Shown piece after piece: positions 17,090 through 28,093 of a stretch of DNA of 64,000 nucleotides (position 1 is the first letter of the stretch; the number at the start of each line of letters is the position of its first letter). Below the pieces are notes generated by a model. The model saw nothing but the letters and a program-made list of their open reading frames with translations, was not told the origin of the DNA and searched no databases. The DNA is taken from assembly GCA_016714045.1 (NCBI GenBank), contig JADJNY010000001.1, positions 682,001 to 746,000 on the forward strand. The letters run 5' to 3'. The translations under genes were made by a program, and so were the position numbers. Origin of the DNA: Planctomycetota bacterium. Its GTDB lineage: Bacteria; Planctomycetota; UBA1135; GCA-002686595.

Positions 17090-19065
17090 TCAGAGCCCGG
17101 AGAGCTCGAGGTCGAAGGACAGATCGTCGCTCTGCGCGTCGAACTGGTGGACCTCGACCGCGATCACGTTCGTGCCCGCGAGGAAGAGCCGTGGGTCGAG
17201 CAGCGTCTCCGCGTACGCGTTCTCCTCGGGTGCGAGGCGGTCGTAGCCGGCCTGGGTGCTCGCGGTCGACGTCCGCACGAGGCCGTCGCGGTATGCCTCG
17301 CGTCCATTGATCCACACGACCGCGCCGTCGTCGCGCTGCAGCGCGAGCCGCACCGCCTGGAGCGCGCTCGGGTTCGCGACCTGGAACGTCGCGCGGAACC
17401 AGGTCGTGATCGGGCGCTGGAGCGGGTTCGGGCCGAAGCTCACCACGGTCTGCTCGTCGCCCTCGCCGTACCCGAGCGGCGCCGCGCCGCTCGCCCATCC
17501 CGCGTCGGGGAACGCAGCGCTGGTCCACGCCGGCCCGGGGTCGACGCCCGTGTCGAGGTACTTCCACGTCGTGCCGCGCGCGACGAGCGCCGTGCCGCGC
17601 AGGAAGCCCGTGAGGCGCAGGTCGAAGCTGACGTCGCTGCTCGTCGCGCTCGACTGATGGACCTCGACGGCGAGCGTGTTCGTGCCCGCGACGAGCTGCG
17701 CTGGCGCCACGTCGTAGGGGTGCCACAGGTTCTCGTCGGCGTTCGCCGCGGCGAGCGCGAACGTGCTGGACGTCGCGTTCGCGGCCAGGTTGTCGCGCAC
17801 GACCTCCTGCCCGTTCAGGAACACGGCGGCGCCGTCGTCGCGGAGGAGCTGGAGGCGCACGCGGCGGAAGTCCGCCGGGTTCGCGACCTGGAACGTCGTG
17901 CGGAAGTAGCTCGTGACGAAGTGGTTCGTCGACGGGCCGCCGGCGATCGTCGTCGCCTCGTCGCCGTCGCCGTAGCCGAGCTGCGCCGGGCCGCTGGCCC
18001 ACGTCGTGTCGTTGAACCCCGCGGCGCGCCACGCCGTGCCCTGGTTCGAACCGTCGTCCTTGAAGCGCCACGCAGCACCCGCCGGAACGAGCGCGGTCTC
18101 GGGTTCGTCGAGCGGCGTGCTCCGGATCGAGCATTGGTCGATCTGCGTGCCGACGAGGTCGAGGAAGCGAAACGTGCAGACCGCCTCGTCCGCTTCGACG
18201 AGCATCGCGCCGAACTCCGCGTTGAAGCGCGCCTCGCTCCCGCCGACGAGCAGCGGCCGGAAGTCGTACGTCGTGTTGCCGCCGAGACCGCCGACGAAGT
18301 AGGGAAGCCGTCGTGCACGAAGCGTTCGTAGTCGTGGTCGTGCCCGGCGAGCACGGCGTCCGCTCCCCACGCTCGGAAGGGCCACTGCAGGTCCCACGTG
18401 TTGCCGTGCACGGCCGAGGAGTACGGCGGGTGGTGGAAGTAGACGAACTTGAACGGCGCGTTCGACGCGGCGAGCGCGGCTTGCAGCCACTGCGCCTGTG
18501 GAGAGCTCGCGGTGATGCCGTCGGGTTCGTGCGCGTCGCTGTCGACGCAGAAGAAGTGCACGGGGCCCTTGCGCACGTCGTAGTAGCGCTCGTTGCCCGG
18601 CAGCGTGAAGTAGTTCAGGTAGGGGACCGCTCCCGGCGTGCCCCAGTCGTGGTTGCCGAGCGTCGGAAAGAAGCGGTTCTTGCGCGCGACGCTCGGGTAC
18701 GTCCCGACGTACGGGAAGATCCACTGGGAGTAGTGCTGGCCGATGTGCGCGTCGATCGTCGCCTGCTCGCCGGCCGTGTAGTTGTTGTCGCCCAGCGTGA
18801 CGACGAACTGCGCGCCGAGCGCGTCGACGAGCTGCGCGACGGCCGCGGCCGACGGCGTGTCGACGCCGTAGTCGCCGATGACGGCGAAGCGCACGTCCTG
18901 CGGCGCGGGCGCCTGGGGCACGGCCGCGGCGTGCGGCGCCGTGCTCTGCGCGCGGGCTCCGAACGCGAGCACGACGAGCCCGCTCACGCCGGCGAGGGCG
19001 CGCAGCGGACGAAGGATCACACCGCGCGACGCGGCAGGGGGGATGGACCGGGAGACGGGAGGCAT
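17090..19065 (-). CDS. Secreted metallophosphoesterase with duplicated C-terminal domain, frame broken at 18302-18304
   Basis: From the ATG at 19065 (GAAGG upstream): signal peptide ending FGARAQ, then a calcineurin-like phosphatase with VRFAVIGDYGVD, VVTLGDNNY, PTLGNHDWG, FVYFHHPPYSS and LAGHDHDYERF, covering all metal ligands of purple-acid-type enzymes. After HDGF the frame shifts; a GGG run at 18302-18304 (plus strand) that should be GGGG restores HDGFPYFVGGLGG. The continuation holds two copies of a domain (WRFKDDG.. / WKYLDTGV.., each with an LGYG.GDE and AVEVHQ motif), typical of planctomycete secreted proteins. Repaired length is about 658 residues. Substrate unknown. Confidence 0.82.
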
Positions 19066-19296
19066 GCTCGGGCCTTCGTGGAGAGGGGCCTGGCAAGGGA
19101 GCCCCTCCAGCGTACTCGCACCGACGGGGGTGGCTTAGGTCGCAAGGCGGCTCGACGCGACGGCGCGCGAGGTCGTCCGGAGTGCCGAGCCGCCTCGACA
19201 AACGCACACGCCCGCGGGAAGCCCGAGCACGCGCAAGCGAGGATCCCGGAGCCCGTGCTTGGAGCCCTCCCTCGGGATCCCCACCCTTCGCGCACC

Positions 19297-19935
19297 ATGC
19301 ACGAGTGGATCCACGCGTTCGTCGTCTGGGTGTTCGAGTTCGTCCGCGACGGAGGGTACTGGGGCGTCTTCCTCCTCATGGCGGCGGAGTCGTCCATCCT
19401 GCCCGTGCCGAGCGAGATCGTGATCCCGCCGGCGGCGTACTGGGCCTCGCAGGGACGGATGAGCTTCACGGGCGTCGTCGTCGCGGGCACGCTCGGGTCG
19501 CTCTTCGGCGCGCTCGTGATGTACTACGTCTCGCGCTACCTCGGTCGGCCGCTCGTGCTGCGCTACGGGCGCTTCGTGCGCATCACGCCGGAGAAGCTCG
19601 AGAAGACGGAGCGCTTCCTCGAGCGCTATGAGCGCGGAGGGATCTTCTTCGCGCGCCTCTTGCCCGTCGTGCGGCACCTGATCGGGATCCCGGCCGGCAT
19701 CGTGCGGATGAACGTCGTCTCGTACAGCGCGATGACCGTCCTCGGCTCCGCCGTGTGGTGCACCGTGCTCGCGTGGTTCGGGAACAAGGTCCTCGGCGAC
19801 GAACCGAACCTGATGAACGATCCCGAGGCGCTGAGCCGCGCGATCAAGAGCAACATGCACTGGATCGTGATCGGCGTCGCCGTCCTCGCGCTCCTCTACT
19901 TCGCGATGTTGCGGATGACGCAGAAGAAGAGCTGA
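19297..19935 (+). CDS. DedA family membrane protein
   Basis: 212 residues with four to five membrane segments. Family motifs: ESSILPVPSEIVIPPAAYWA with the conserved Glu, the GSLFGALVMYYVSRYLGRP glycine-rich loop, and FFARLLPVVRHLIGIPAGIVRM with its conserved Arg residues. DedA proteins are needed for envelope homeostasis and several act as lipid scramblases or flippases in other organisms; which lipid is handled here is not visible. The start ATG at 19297 fits the family N-terminus; the long frame upstream is antisense to the metallophosphatase gene. Confidence 0.92.
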   Translation: MHEWIHAFVVWVFEFVRDGGYWGVFLLMAAESSILPVPSEIVIPPAAYWASQGRMSFTGVVVAGTLGSLFGALVMYYVSRYLGRPLVLRYGRFVRITPEKLEKTERFLERYERGGIFFARLLPVVRHLIGIPAGIVRMNVVSYSAMTVLGSAVWCTVLAWFGNKVLGDEPNLMNDPEALSRAIKSNMHWIVIGVAVLALLYFAMLRMTQKKS

Positions 19936-20043
19936 GCGAGCGGAAGGCGTGAGTGGTATGCCGCTCGCCCGCTCGCTCTGCACCCCCGAGTTGCGCTTCT
20001 CTCTCCGTTGCCCCACACCCCGGCTTTGCCTCCGGCAGCCGAG

Positions 20044-20147
20044 CTCCGCGTCGCCGCTCACCGCCGGTTGAGCCGTCGGCCCGCTTGCCGCGCGCGCAGC
20101 GCGCGGCGAGCGCCGACGGCGACCCGGCGGTGAGCGGCGACGCGGAG
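20044..20147. repeat. Large palindrome 1
   Basis: A 24-bp perfect inverted repeat (20044-20067 and 20124-20147). Inside it, GCCGTCGGC / GCCGACGGC and a further GC-rich arm pair continue the pairing, so nearly the whole 104 bp can form one hairpin. Confidence 0.85.
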
Positions 20148-20153
20148 CCAGTT

Positions 20154-20345
20154 ATGCGGAGCAAACTCTTGTGGCGCGTTGCTCTTCTCTTCCGCCGGGT
20201 TGCTGCTCTTCTGCCTTGGGTTCCCGTCGTGGCTCGTTGCTCGTCGATCCTCCCCTCATCCGTCGTGTCGATCGGGACGCGGAAGGCAGAAGGGCAGCAA
20301 GCCGGCGGAAGAGAAGAGCAACGCGCCACAGCGCGTGCTCCGCAT
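20154..20345. repeat. Large palindrome 2
   Basis: The largest of three consecutive palindromes: a 29-bp perfect inverted repeat (20170-20198 and 20302-20330), extended outward by ATGCGGAGCA / TGCTCCGCAT (20154-20163 and 20336-20345) and inward by a near match (GTTGCTGCTCTTCTGCCTT against its complement). Too long and too perfect for a terminator. Confidence 0.88.
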
Positions 20346-20351
20346 CGCGGA

Positions 20352-20454
20352 CCCCGCGTCGCCGCAGCACGCCGGGTCGCCGCCCGCGCACACCGCGCGC
20401 TGCGCGCGCGGTGCGCGGCGTGCGGCTCAACCGGCGTGCTGCGGCGACGCGGGG
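20352..20454. repeat. Large palindrome 3
   Basis: A 24-bp perfect inverted repeat (20352-20375 and 20431-20454) enclosing an inner GC-rich hairpin around 20390-20420. The arms share the GCGTCGCCGC core with palindrome 1, suggesting a related repeated element. Confidence 0.85.
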
Positions 20455-20566
20455 TTCTACGGGCAGAAGGCAAGCCCGGGTGGGAGCCCGAGGGCATCGG
20501 GGGGCCGAGGGCGCTGCAGCGGCTCGAGAGACTGCGGATGAGCGACTGGGGCCCAACGTGACTGCG

Positions 20567-20650
20567 GCCAAACGACCGCCGCCAAACGACCGCCGCCAAA
20601 CGACCGCCGCCAAACGACCGCCGCCAAACGACCGCCGCCAAACGACCGCG
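20567..20650. repeat. 14-bp tandem repeat, six copies
   Basis: Six head-to-tail copies of GCCAAACGACCGCC, five identical and the last with one change (final G). It lies between the palindromes and the hppA terminator. The unit is twice seven, like the heptamer array at 9771-10020, but the sequence differs. There are no spacers, so it is not a CRISPR. Confidence 0.93.
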
Positions 20651-20672
20651 GCCCGGGTCTCCCCGGGCCGCG
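20647..20672 (-). terminator. Terminator hairpin of hppA
   Basis: Perfect 11-bp arms (CGCGGCCCGGG / CCCGGGCCGCG) with a TCTC loop, 25 bp downstream of the hppA stop. It lacks a T-run but is the strongest compact hairpin here. Confidence 0.6.
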
Positions 20673-20697
20673 ATGACTCAGAACCTTCGTGCTCGGA

Positions 20698-23130
<2,433 letters not shown>

Positions 23131-23935
23131 GCTGGGTTCGGCTCCGTAATGGGCGGAAAAAGGCGCGAAGGTTCTATTCGGCGGCCCGCGGCAAGGCAAG
23201 GACGAAGTCCGGCGGGCGGGCGCGGCAAGCGGTGTGGGGGAGCGGGAGGCGTCCGGGTGGGGTCGAGGGAGGCCCCCGGCGTGCGTCGCCGCCCCCGGAG
23301 GCCCGCGCTGCGCCGGGGCGGGAGGGCGCGATCCGCGGCGGGGCCGGGAATCCGTCGGCGGAGGCCCGGGCCGGGGTAGGGAACCCCGGGATCCCTCCGA
23401 GGGGGCGCGCGGACGCCGCTCCCCGCGGGGCGAGGGCGGCTCGACGGGAGAGCGATGCGCGGCGCGAAGGTCGGGCCGAGGGTGGGTCAGCGAATGCGGA
23501 CCCCGGACGGACGCGACGCTTCCGCTCCCCGCGCCGCGAGGGACGCTCGAAAGGGGAAGGAGGCGCGGCGCGCTGCTCGGGCTAGGGGCGCGTCGGCGAA
23601 CGCTGGCCGCCGCCGGACGAGGGCGGCGCTCTCTGCGCGTGAGTGGGGACGAGAAGGCAGCTGAGCGCGGCGCGAAGTTCGGATCGAGGTGCGCGTCAGC
23701 GATCGCTGTCGCTGTCGCGGTGGCCTCCGGGGGAGCGAAGTCGGGCGGAGGGCGCTTCCGAGCGCGCGGCGCGGCGGCGGAGGCTTCGGAGCGCGACCTG
23801 GGAGGCCTCTCGCCCTCGCCTCGCGGCGCGTCGAGAACGGCGCCGAGCTCGAAGGCTCTCGACGTCCTCCGACCTGGCGCTGGAGCGCGCGGCCCACGCG
23901 CGAGGCCTCGCGCGCGACGTGCGGACGGCTCGCGC
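23131..23935. other. GC-rich intergenic region upstream of hppA
   Basis: About 800 bp without a credible gene; open frames are Arg/Ala-rich and overlap each other on both strands. It should hold the hppA promoter. A degenerate direct repeat is visible: about 41 bp at 23457 recurs near 23665 with GCGCGGCGCGAAG at its start and GTCAGCGA towards the end. Short hexamer CTGTCG copies occur near 23706. Confidence 0.5.
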
Positions 23936-23969
23936 AAAAACGCCGACGGGCTCCCCGTGGGAGCCCGTC
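23936..23969 (-). terminator. Intrinsic terminator of the 23998-25662 gene
   Basis: Perfect 11-bp arms (GACGGGCTCCC / GGGAGCCCGTC, 23945-23969) with a 3-base loop; read on the minus strand the hairpin is followed by GGCGTTTTTG, a five-T run. This is the best classical terminator in the window, 29 bp after the stop codon. Confidence 0.85.
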
Positions 23970-23997
23970 GTGCGATCGCGCGTGAAGCCGTCTGCGC

Positions 23998-25662
23998 TCA
24001 GTTCGGGTCGACGCGCAGGAGGCGCACCTTCAGCTTCGAGACCTTGATCTCGCTGCCGGGGTGGACCGCGAGGCCGAAGCCGCCGCGACGCGTGCGCGTC
24101 CAGCCGATCGCTTCGTCCGTCTTGTCCGTGAGCTCGCCGCCGGGGAACGTGTAGGAGAGCTTGCTGCCGACGCAGGTCGCGATCATCGTGACCTTCTTGT
24201 TCGGCGGGAGCTGGCCGTCGTCTCCGCCGACGACGATCTCCGGTCCCTTGACGGCCGAGTCCGCGCGACGGAGCAGGCGGAAGTAGAAGTCCGCGCGCCC
24301 CTTCACGATCTCGAACTCGACCTCGACCTGGAAGTCGCGCCACTGGATCTTCTTCGGCACGGACGCGAGGCCGATCTTCCCGGAGCCCGCGTCGGGTCCG
24401 ACGATCTGCATCACGCCGTTCTGGATCTGGAAGCCGCCGACCTGGTCGCTCTGCCACTGCTCCTTGAAGTCGCCGGAGAGGCAGTCGGTCCACTCGGTCT
24501 TGTTGATCGTGTCGGCGGTGAAGAGCTGGTACGCGGCCGCGTCCGACTCGTCGTAGATGATCTTCATCTTCTCGCCGCCGAACTTCTGGAGATCGCCGGT
24601 CGGGTCGGGGACGCCGCCGCGCTTCTCGAACAGCGTGACGCACGCGTCCTCCGCGCTCGCATAGGAGACGAGCGCCGAGCGCAGCTTCGCCGGGTCCTTC
24701 GCCTGGTCCTTGGCGTCCTGCCACAGGCGCTCGACGTAGACCTTCTCGATCGTCAGGCGGCAGTTCGCGACGCGCTTCTTCGCGTCGTCGCCGTACTGGT
24801 CCATCTTCTCTTCGAGCAGCTTGATCTTGCGGCGCGCCTGCGTGACGTCGTCGGGCGACTTGCTCGCCGCGTTCTGGACCACGTCCTCGACCTGCTTGAG
24901 CTTGTCGAAGAAGTCAGTCTTGTCGACCTCGCGCTGCACGGTGCGGTTCGCGTTGCCGAGCTTCTGGGTCAGACGCGGTCCGACGACGTCGTTGCCTTGC
25001 CACGGCACGGTCTGGCCCTCGAACTGGCGCTTGTCGAGGAAGTCGACGAAGTCTCGCGCACCCTGCTCCGTCTCGATGTCGAAGGTCAGCGCCTTCTTCT
25101 CGAAGTTCAGGAACAGGTCGATCTGCGCCTGGCGCGCGGCCTCTTCGCCCTTCTTCTTCGACTCGACGACGAAGTAGGTGATGCCCGTCGCGAGCACGAG
25201 GACGCCCGCCGCGATCCACGCGATCGTCATCGTCTTGTTCTCGCGCTGGTGGAGCAGGTTCAGCTCGCGCTGCACGTCCGCGTGCTGCACCTTGCCGCCG
25301 CCCTCGTCGCGCGCGGGCTTCGCACGCGCGGCGCTCGGCCGCGCGGCCGCGGGCTTCGCGGTGGCGCGCGCCGGAGCGTCTTCCGCGGCGGGCTTCGCCG
25401 CGCGCGCGGAGGTCGCCTTCGGAGCGGGCGCCGCGGCGGGTTTCGCCGCCGCGGGCTTCGCGCTCGCCGCCGGCTTCGCCGGGGCGCTCTCCGCGGGCTT
25501 CGCCGCGGCCGGGCGCGAGGCCGGCACCGGAGGCGCGTCCTCGCCTTGCGACTTGCGCTCGGCGAGCAGACGCTCCTTCATGGACATCGGGCGGTTGGCT
25601 CCGGCGCCCGCGGAGGGGCGCTCGGACTTGGAAGCATCGTTGGGGTTCTCGTTCGTCGTCAT
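23998..25662 (-). CDS. Membrane-anchored Ala/Pro/Lys-rich protein with C-terminal LamG-like domain
   Basis: 554 residues. Residues 1-130 are cytoplasmic and low-complexity (KPAxxKPAA repeats), then one membrane helix (MTIAWIAAGVLVLATGITYFV, about residues 143-163), then a helical region with many charged residues (160-370), and a C-terminal beta-rich domain (WTDCLSGDFKEQW ... FQVEVEFEIVKGRADFYFRL ... GGFGLAVHPGSEIKVSKLKV) like the concanavalin-type domains of planctomycete DUF1080 proteins. That domain would lie outside the inner membrane. It is the last gene of the envelope locus, 17 bp after the 25680-26615 gene, with its own terminator. Function unknown. Confidence 0.72.
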   Translation of the reverse strand: MTTNENPNDASKSERPSAGAGANRPMSMKERLLAERKSQGEDAPPVPASRPAAAKPAESAPAKPAASAKPAAAKPAAAPAPKATSARAAKPAAEDAPARATAKPAAARPSAARAKPARDEGGGKVQHADVQRELNLLHQRENKTMTIAWIAAGVLVLATGITYFVVESKKKGEEAARQAQIDLFLNFEKKALTFDIETEQGARDFVDFLDKRQFEGQTVPWQGNDVVGPRLTQKLGNANRTVQREVDKTDFFDKLKQVEDVVQNAASKSPDDVTQARRKIKLLEEKMDQYGDDAKKRVANCRLTIEKVYVERLWQDAKDQAKDPAKLRSALVSYASAEDACVTLFEKRGGVPDPTGDLQKFGGEKMKIIYDESDAAAYQLFTADTINKTEWTDCLSGDFKEQWQSDQVGGFQIQNGVMQIVGPDAGSGKIGLASVPKKIQWRDFQVEVEFEIVKGRADFYFRLLRRADSAVKGPEIVVGGDDGQLPPNKKVTMIATCVGSKLSYTFPGGELTDKTDEAIGWTRTRRGGFGLAVHPGSEIKVSKLKVRLLRVDPN

Positions 25663-25679
25663 CGGCCGAACCCTGGGGG

Positions 25680-26615
25680 TCAGGGGGAAGCGGGAGGAGG
25701 CGGGGGGGAGCCTTCCTCGCGCAGACGTCTCTCGAACATCTCGCGGATGCTCTCGTTCGCCGGACGCGCCGTGCGTCCAGGCCGCCGAGGCCCGCGTCGA
25801 AGCGAATACACTAGCACGGCGACCAGGACCAGAGCCATGCCGCCGAGCAGCCAAGGCCCGAACTGCGCCAGGAACGCTTGGCGCCCTTCGTGGGCGTTCG
25901 GGACCGGTTTCAAGTTGCGCACGATCAGCCACGGCACCTCGCGCAGCTCGCCCGTGCGCGACGGGTACTTCACGAGGCGGTAGAAGATGCCCTCGACGTC
26001 GTAGGCGTCGTACTGGATCGACGGCTTCTCGCCCGGGTACTCCGTGAGGTCGAAGATCACCCCGCGCGTCGCGTCGGATTCGGCGAGGAAGCCCCGGTAC
26101 ACGACGTCGCGCCCGTAGGCCTTCGTGTCGAGCTTGACCGCGTCGAGGCCGCCGATGATGCCGCGCGCCCAGACGAATTCGCCGCGCCAGCCGTCGGGGT
26201 CGGCCAGGCAGGCCGCGTAGGAGAGCGGGCGCTGCGCGCGCTGCGTCAGCTCCTCGGGCGTGTAGTCGCCGATCGTCTTGAGCAACTTGTAGTAGCCCGC
26301 CGTCTCGACGAGCCCGTCGCCGTTCTTCGAGTCGGAGAGCGCGCCCTCGAAGGCCGAGTAGAGCTTGCGCTCGCGCTCCGCCAGCTCCGCGGGCGACACA
26401 GGCGTCGTGCGCGCGGCCTCCTGGCCCACGTCGGCGCGGTCGGGCAGGCTCGAGCCCTGGTGGCTGAGCCAGAAGTAGAAGCCAGCGATCCCCAGGAAGA
26501 TGAGCAGGCCGGCGAAGCGCGCGAAGAGGCGGAACTCGCCCGAGCGCCAGAACGGCTCGGCCTGCGGCTGGTCCTCGAAGGGACGGCGCCGGCGCGGAGG
26601 GGTGGGATCGGCCAT
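25680..26615 (-). CDS. Two-helix membrane protein of unknown function
   Basis: 311 residues. A basic cytoplasmic start (RRRRPFEDQ) is followed by a membrane helix (FARFAGLLIFLGIAGFYFWL), an extracytoplasmic domain of about 190 residues (GDYTPEELTQRAQRPLSYAA, DPDGWRGEFVWARGIIGGL, SIQYDAYDVEGIFYRLVKYP) and a second helix (GPWLLGGMALVLVAVLVYSL) with a basic, Pro-rich C-terminal tail (REMFERRLREEG). The central domain may be OB-like, but I recognise no family. It is transcribed with the next gene (17-bp gap) and lies 317 bp after exbD across a hairpin, so it may be a separate transcript. Confidence 0.7.
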   Translation of the reverse strand: MADPTPPRRRRPFEDQPQAEPFWRSGEFRLFARFAGLLIFLGIAGFYFWLSHQGSSLPDRADVGQEAARTTPVSPAELAERERKLYSAFEGALSDSKNGDGLVETAGYYKLLKTIGDYTPEELTQRAQRPLSYAACLADPDGWRGEFVWARGIIGGLDAVKLDTKAYGRDVVYRGFLAESDATRGVIFDLTEYPGEKPSIQYDAYDVEGIFYRLVKYPSRTGELREVPWLIVRNLKPVPNAHEGRQAFLAQFGPWLLGGMALVLVAVLVYSLRRGPRRPGRTARPANESIREMFERRLREEGSPPPPPASP

Positions 26616-26932
26616 GGTCCGGGTCCTTCTATCCGTCCGAGGGCGCGCCGGGACGGAAAAAACGGCGGCGAGGGGGCCCTCGAGAGTGTGGATCGCGGCG
26701 GGCGTCCGGTCGATCCCCAGCCGTGCGCAGAGCCGTCGACCGCGTGCCCTGCGGGCCTGGGCCCGCGTCGGCAGGGCGGGTCCGTCCGGCGCTCGGAGGG
26801 CGGCGCGGGGGAGCCCGGACCCTGCAGCGCGCGGTCAGCGTCCGATGCCGTGCGCGCGGGCCGGAAACGCCGCCGGGCGTCGCGCTCTGGAGCGCGGCGC
26901 CCGGCGGTGCATGCGGAAGACGGTGCGAAGGA
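26616..26932. other. Spacer splitting the envelope locus
   Basis: 317 bp between exbD and the two-helix protein gene. It contains the hairpin at 26870-26907 and then about 250 bp of GC-rich sequence with GGGACGGAAAAAACGG near 26650, the only A-rich patch, which could belong to the promoter of the downstream pair. No ORF supported. Confidence 0.5.
26870..26907 (-). terminator. Long hairpin after exbD
   Basis: 17-bp arms with a single G.T-type mismatch and a CTGG loop, 26 bp downstream of the exbD stop. Read on the minus strand it is followed by GTTTCC. It probably ends the exbB-exbD transcript. Confidence 0.65.
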
Positions 26933-27385
26933 CTAGGCGTCCTTCTTCCCGAGCGCGAACTCGATGTTGTCGATCGAGAGGCCCTTCGCGATGTTCACGA
27001 TCTTGAGCACCTCGCTCCACGGAACGCGCTCGTCGCCGTCGATGATCACGGGCACGTTCGGCTCGCCCTTCGCGCGCCAGTCCTCGTACGAGCCGCGGAT
27101 CAGCGTCGTCATCTCGCCGTCGTCGTCGACGGTGCGCATGCCGAACTGGCGACGGACCTTGCTGGTCGCTTCGTCCCAGAACATGGCGATGCGGATTTCC
27201 TTGATCACGTCCGACGGCGTGCCCTCCGCGCCCTTGTTCCTCGGCAGCCAGGACTCGAACTTGCCCTCGAGCTGCTTGAACTTGAACGAGCACATGAAGA
27301 ACACGCAGAGGCAGAAGATCACGTCCACCATCGGGATGACGTTGATCGCTACCGGGTTGTCTTCGGCGTCACCACCACCAGCCAT
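26933..27385 (-). CDS. exbD: ExbD/TolR family protein (first paralogue)
   Basis: 150 residues with one N-terminal membrane helix, INVIPMVDVIFCLCVFFMC. Asp21 in this helix is the proton-translocating Asp of the family (Asp25 of E. coli ExbD). The periplasmic domain ends in VIIDGDERVPWSEVLKIVNIA, the usual ExbD/TolR dimerisation region. It works with ExbB as a proton-motive-force motor that energises a partner in the envelope. It lies 115 bp downstream of the second exbD and is the end of that cluster. The two ExbD proteins are clearly different, so a mixed dimer is possible. Confidence 0.9.
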   Translation of the reverse strand: MAGGGDAEDNPVAINVIPMVDVIFCLCVFFMCSFKFKQLEGKFESWLPRNKGAEGTPSDVIKEIRIAMFWDEATSKVRRQFGMRTVDDDGEMTTLIRGSYEDWRAKGEPNVPVIIDGDERVPWSEVLKIVNIAKGLSIDNIEFALGKKDA

Positions 27386-27500
27386 CGCATTGCTCCATCG
27401 CTAGGGGAGTCGCGCTCCCGTTTCCGTCGTTCCGCCGCGCACGACCGCTCCCCGTGGAAGCCCCCGCGGCGCATGGGGGCGTCCACTCCCGGGGCCCGGG

Positions 27501-28037
27501 CTACTTCTCCGGCATCGGCAGGGCGCCGACGACGGCGACCTTGTAGAGGGTCGCCGTGCCGCACATCTCGATCACCTTCTGCACGTCCCCGTAGGGCGCC
27601 GACTTGTCCGCGCGGATCATCACCTTGCGGCGCGACAGGACCTTCTTCGCGTCGGGGTCGACGTGGTCCTCGGGCGAGAGCTCAGCCAACTCCTTGAGCT
27701 TCTCGCCGATCGTCTCCTTCGTGTAGGACTTGCCGGAGATGCTCCACAACCAGTGCTCCTTGACGCGGCAGACCCCACCGTTGTCGTAGATCGGGCAGGC
27801 GCCGTCGCCCGCGACCTCGTGGTGGATGTTGATCGTCGTCTCGGGCTCGGTCTCGTCACGGTTGGGGTCGATCTCCTTCGACTTGTCCGCGTCCGCCAGG
27901 ACCATCGTCGCCGTCTCACGCGCCGCCATGTCCGCCCCCAGCAGGAAGAAGAGGAGCAGGCGGAACATGATGTCGATCATCGGGATCAGGTTCGGCGACT
28001 GCGGATCCTGAACGGTGGCGACTTTGCGCTTGTGCAT
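27501..28037 (-). CDS. exbD: ExbD/TolR family protein (second paralogue)
   Basis: 178 residues. The membrane helix NLIPMIDIMFRLLLFFLLG carries the essential Asp at position 22, but an Arg three residues later (IMFR) is unusual for this helix. The periplasmic domain is longer than normal because of an insert with a Cys pair (CPIYDNGGVCRV), which could form a disulfide; the end is RRKVMIRADKSAPYGDVQKV, typical of ExbD. It is 56 bp downstream of exbB. The insert and the Arg set it apart from the neighbouring paralogue. Confidence 0.88.
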   Translation of the reverse strand: MHKRKVATVQDPQSPNLIPMIDIMFRLLLFFLLGADMAARETATMVLADADKSKEIDPNRDETEPETTINIHHEVAGDGACPIYDNGGVCRVKEHWLWSISGKSYTKETIGEKLKELAELSPEDHVDPDAKKVLSRRKVMIRADKSAPYGDVQKVIEMCGTATLYKVAVVGALPMPEK

Positions 28038-28093
28038 GGCTCGTGGTTCCGGCGGATGGGATCAGGGGACGAGGAGATCGGACTCCACCACGC

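Noticed and set aside
20567..20650. CRISPR array
   Set aside because: The 14-bp repeats are head-to-tail without spacers and no cas genes are near.
23131..23937. Upstream extension of hppA to 1079 residues
   Set aside because: The extension is Arg/Pro-rich and would place a long basic stretch before the first membrane helix; typical family length is reached from 23130.
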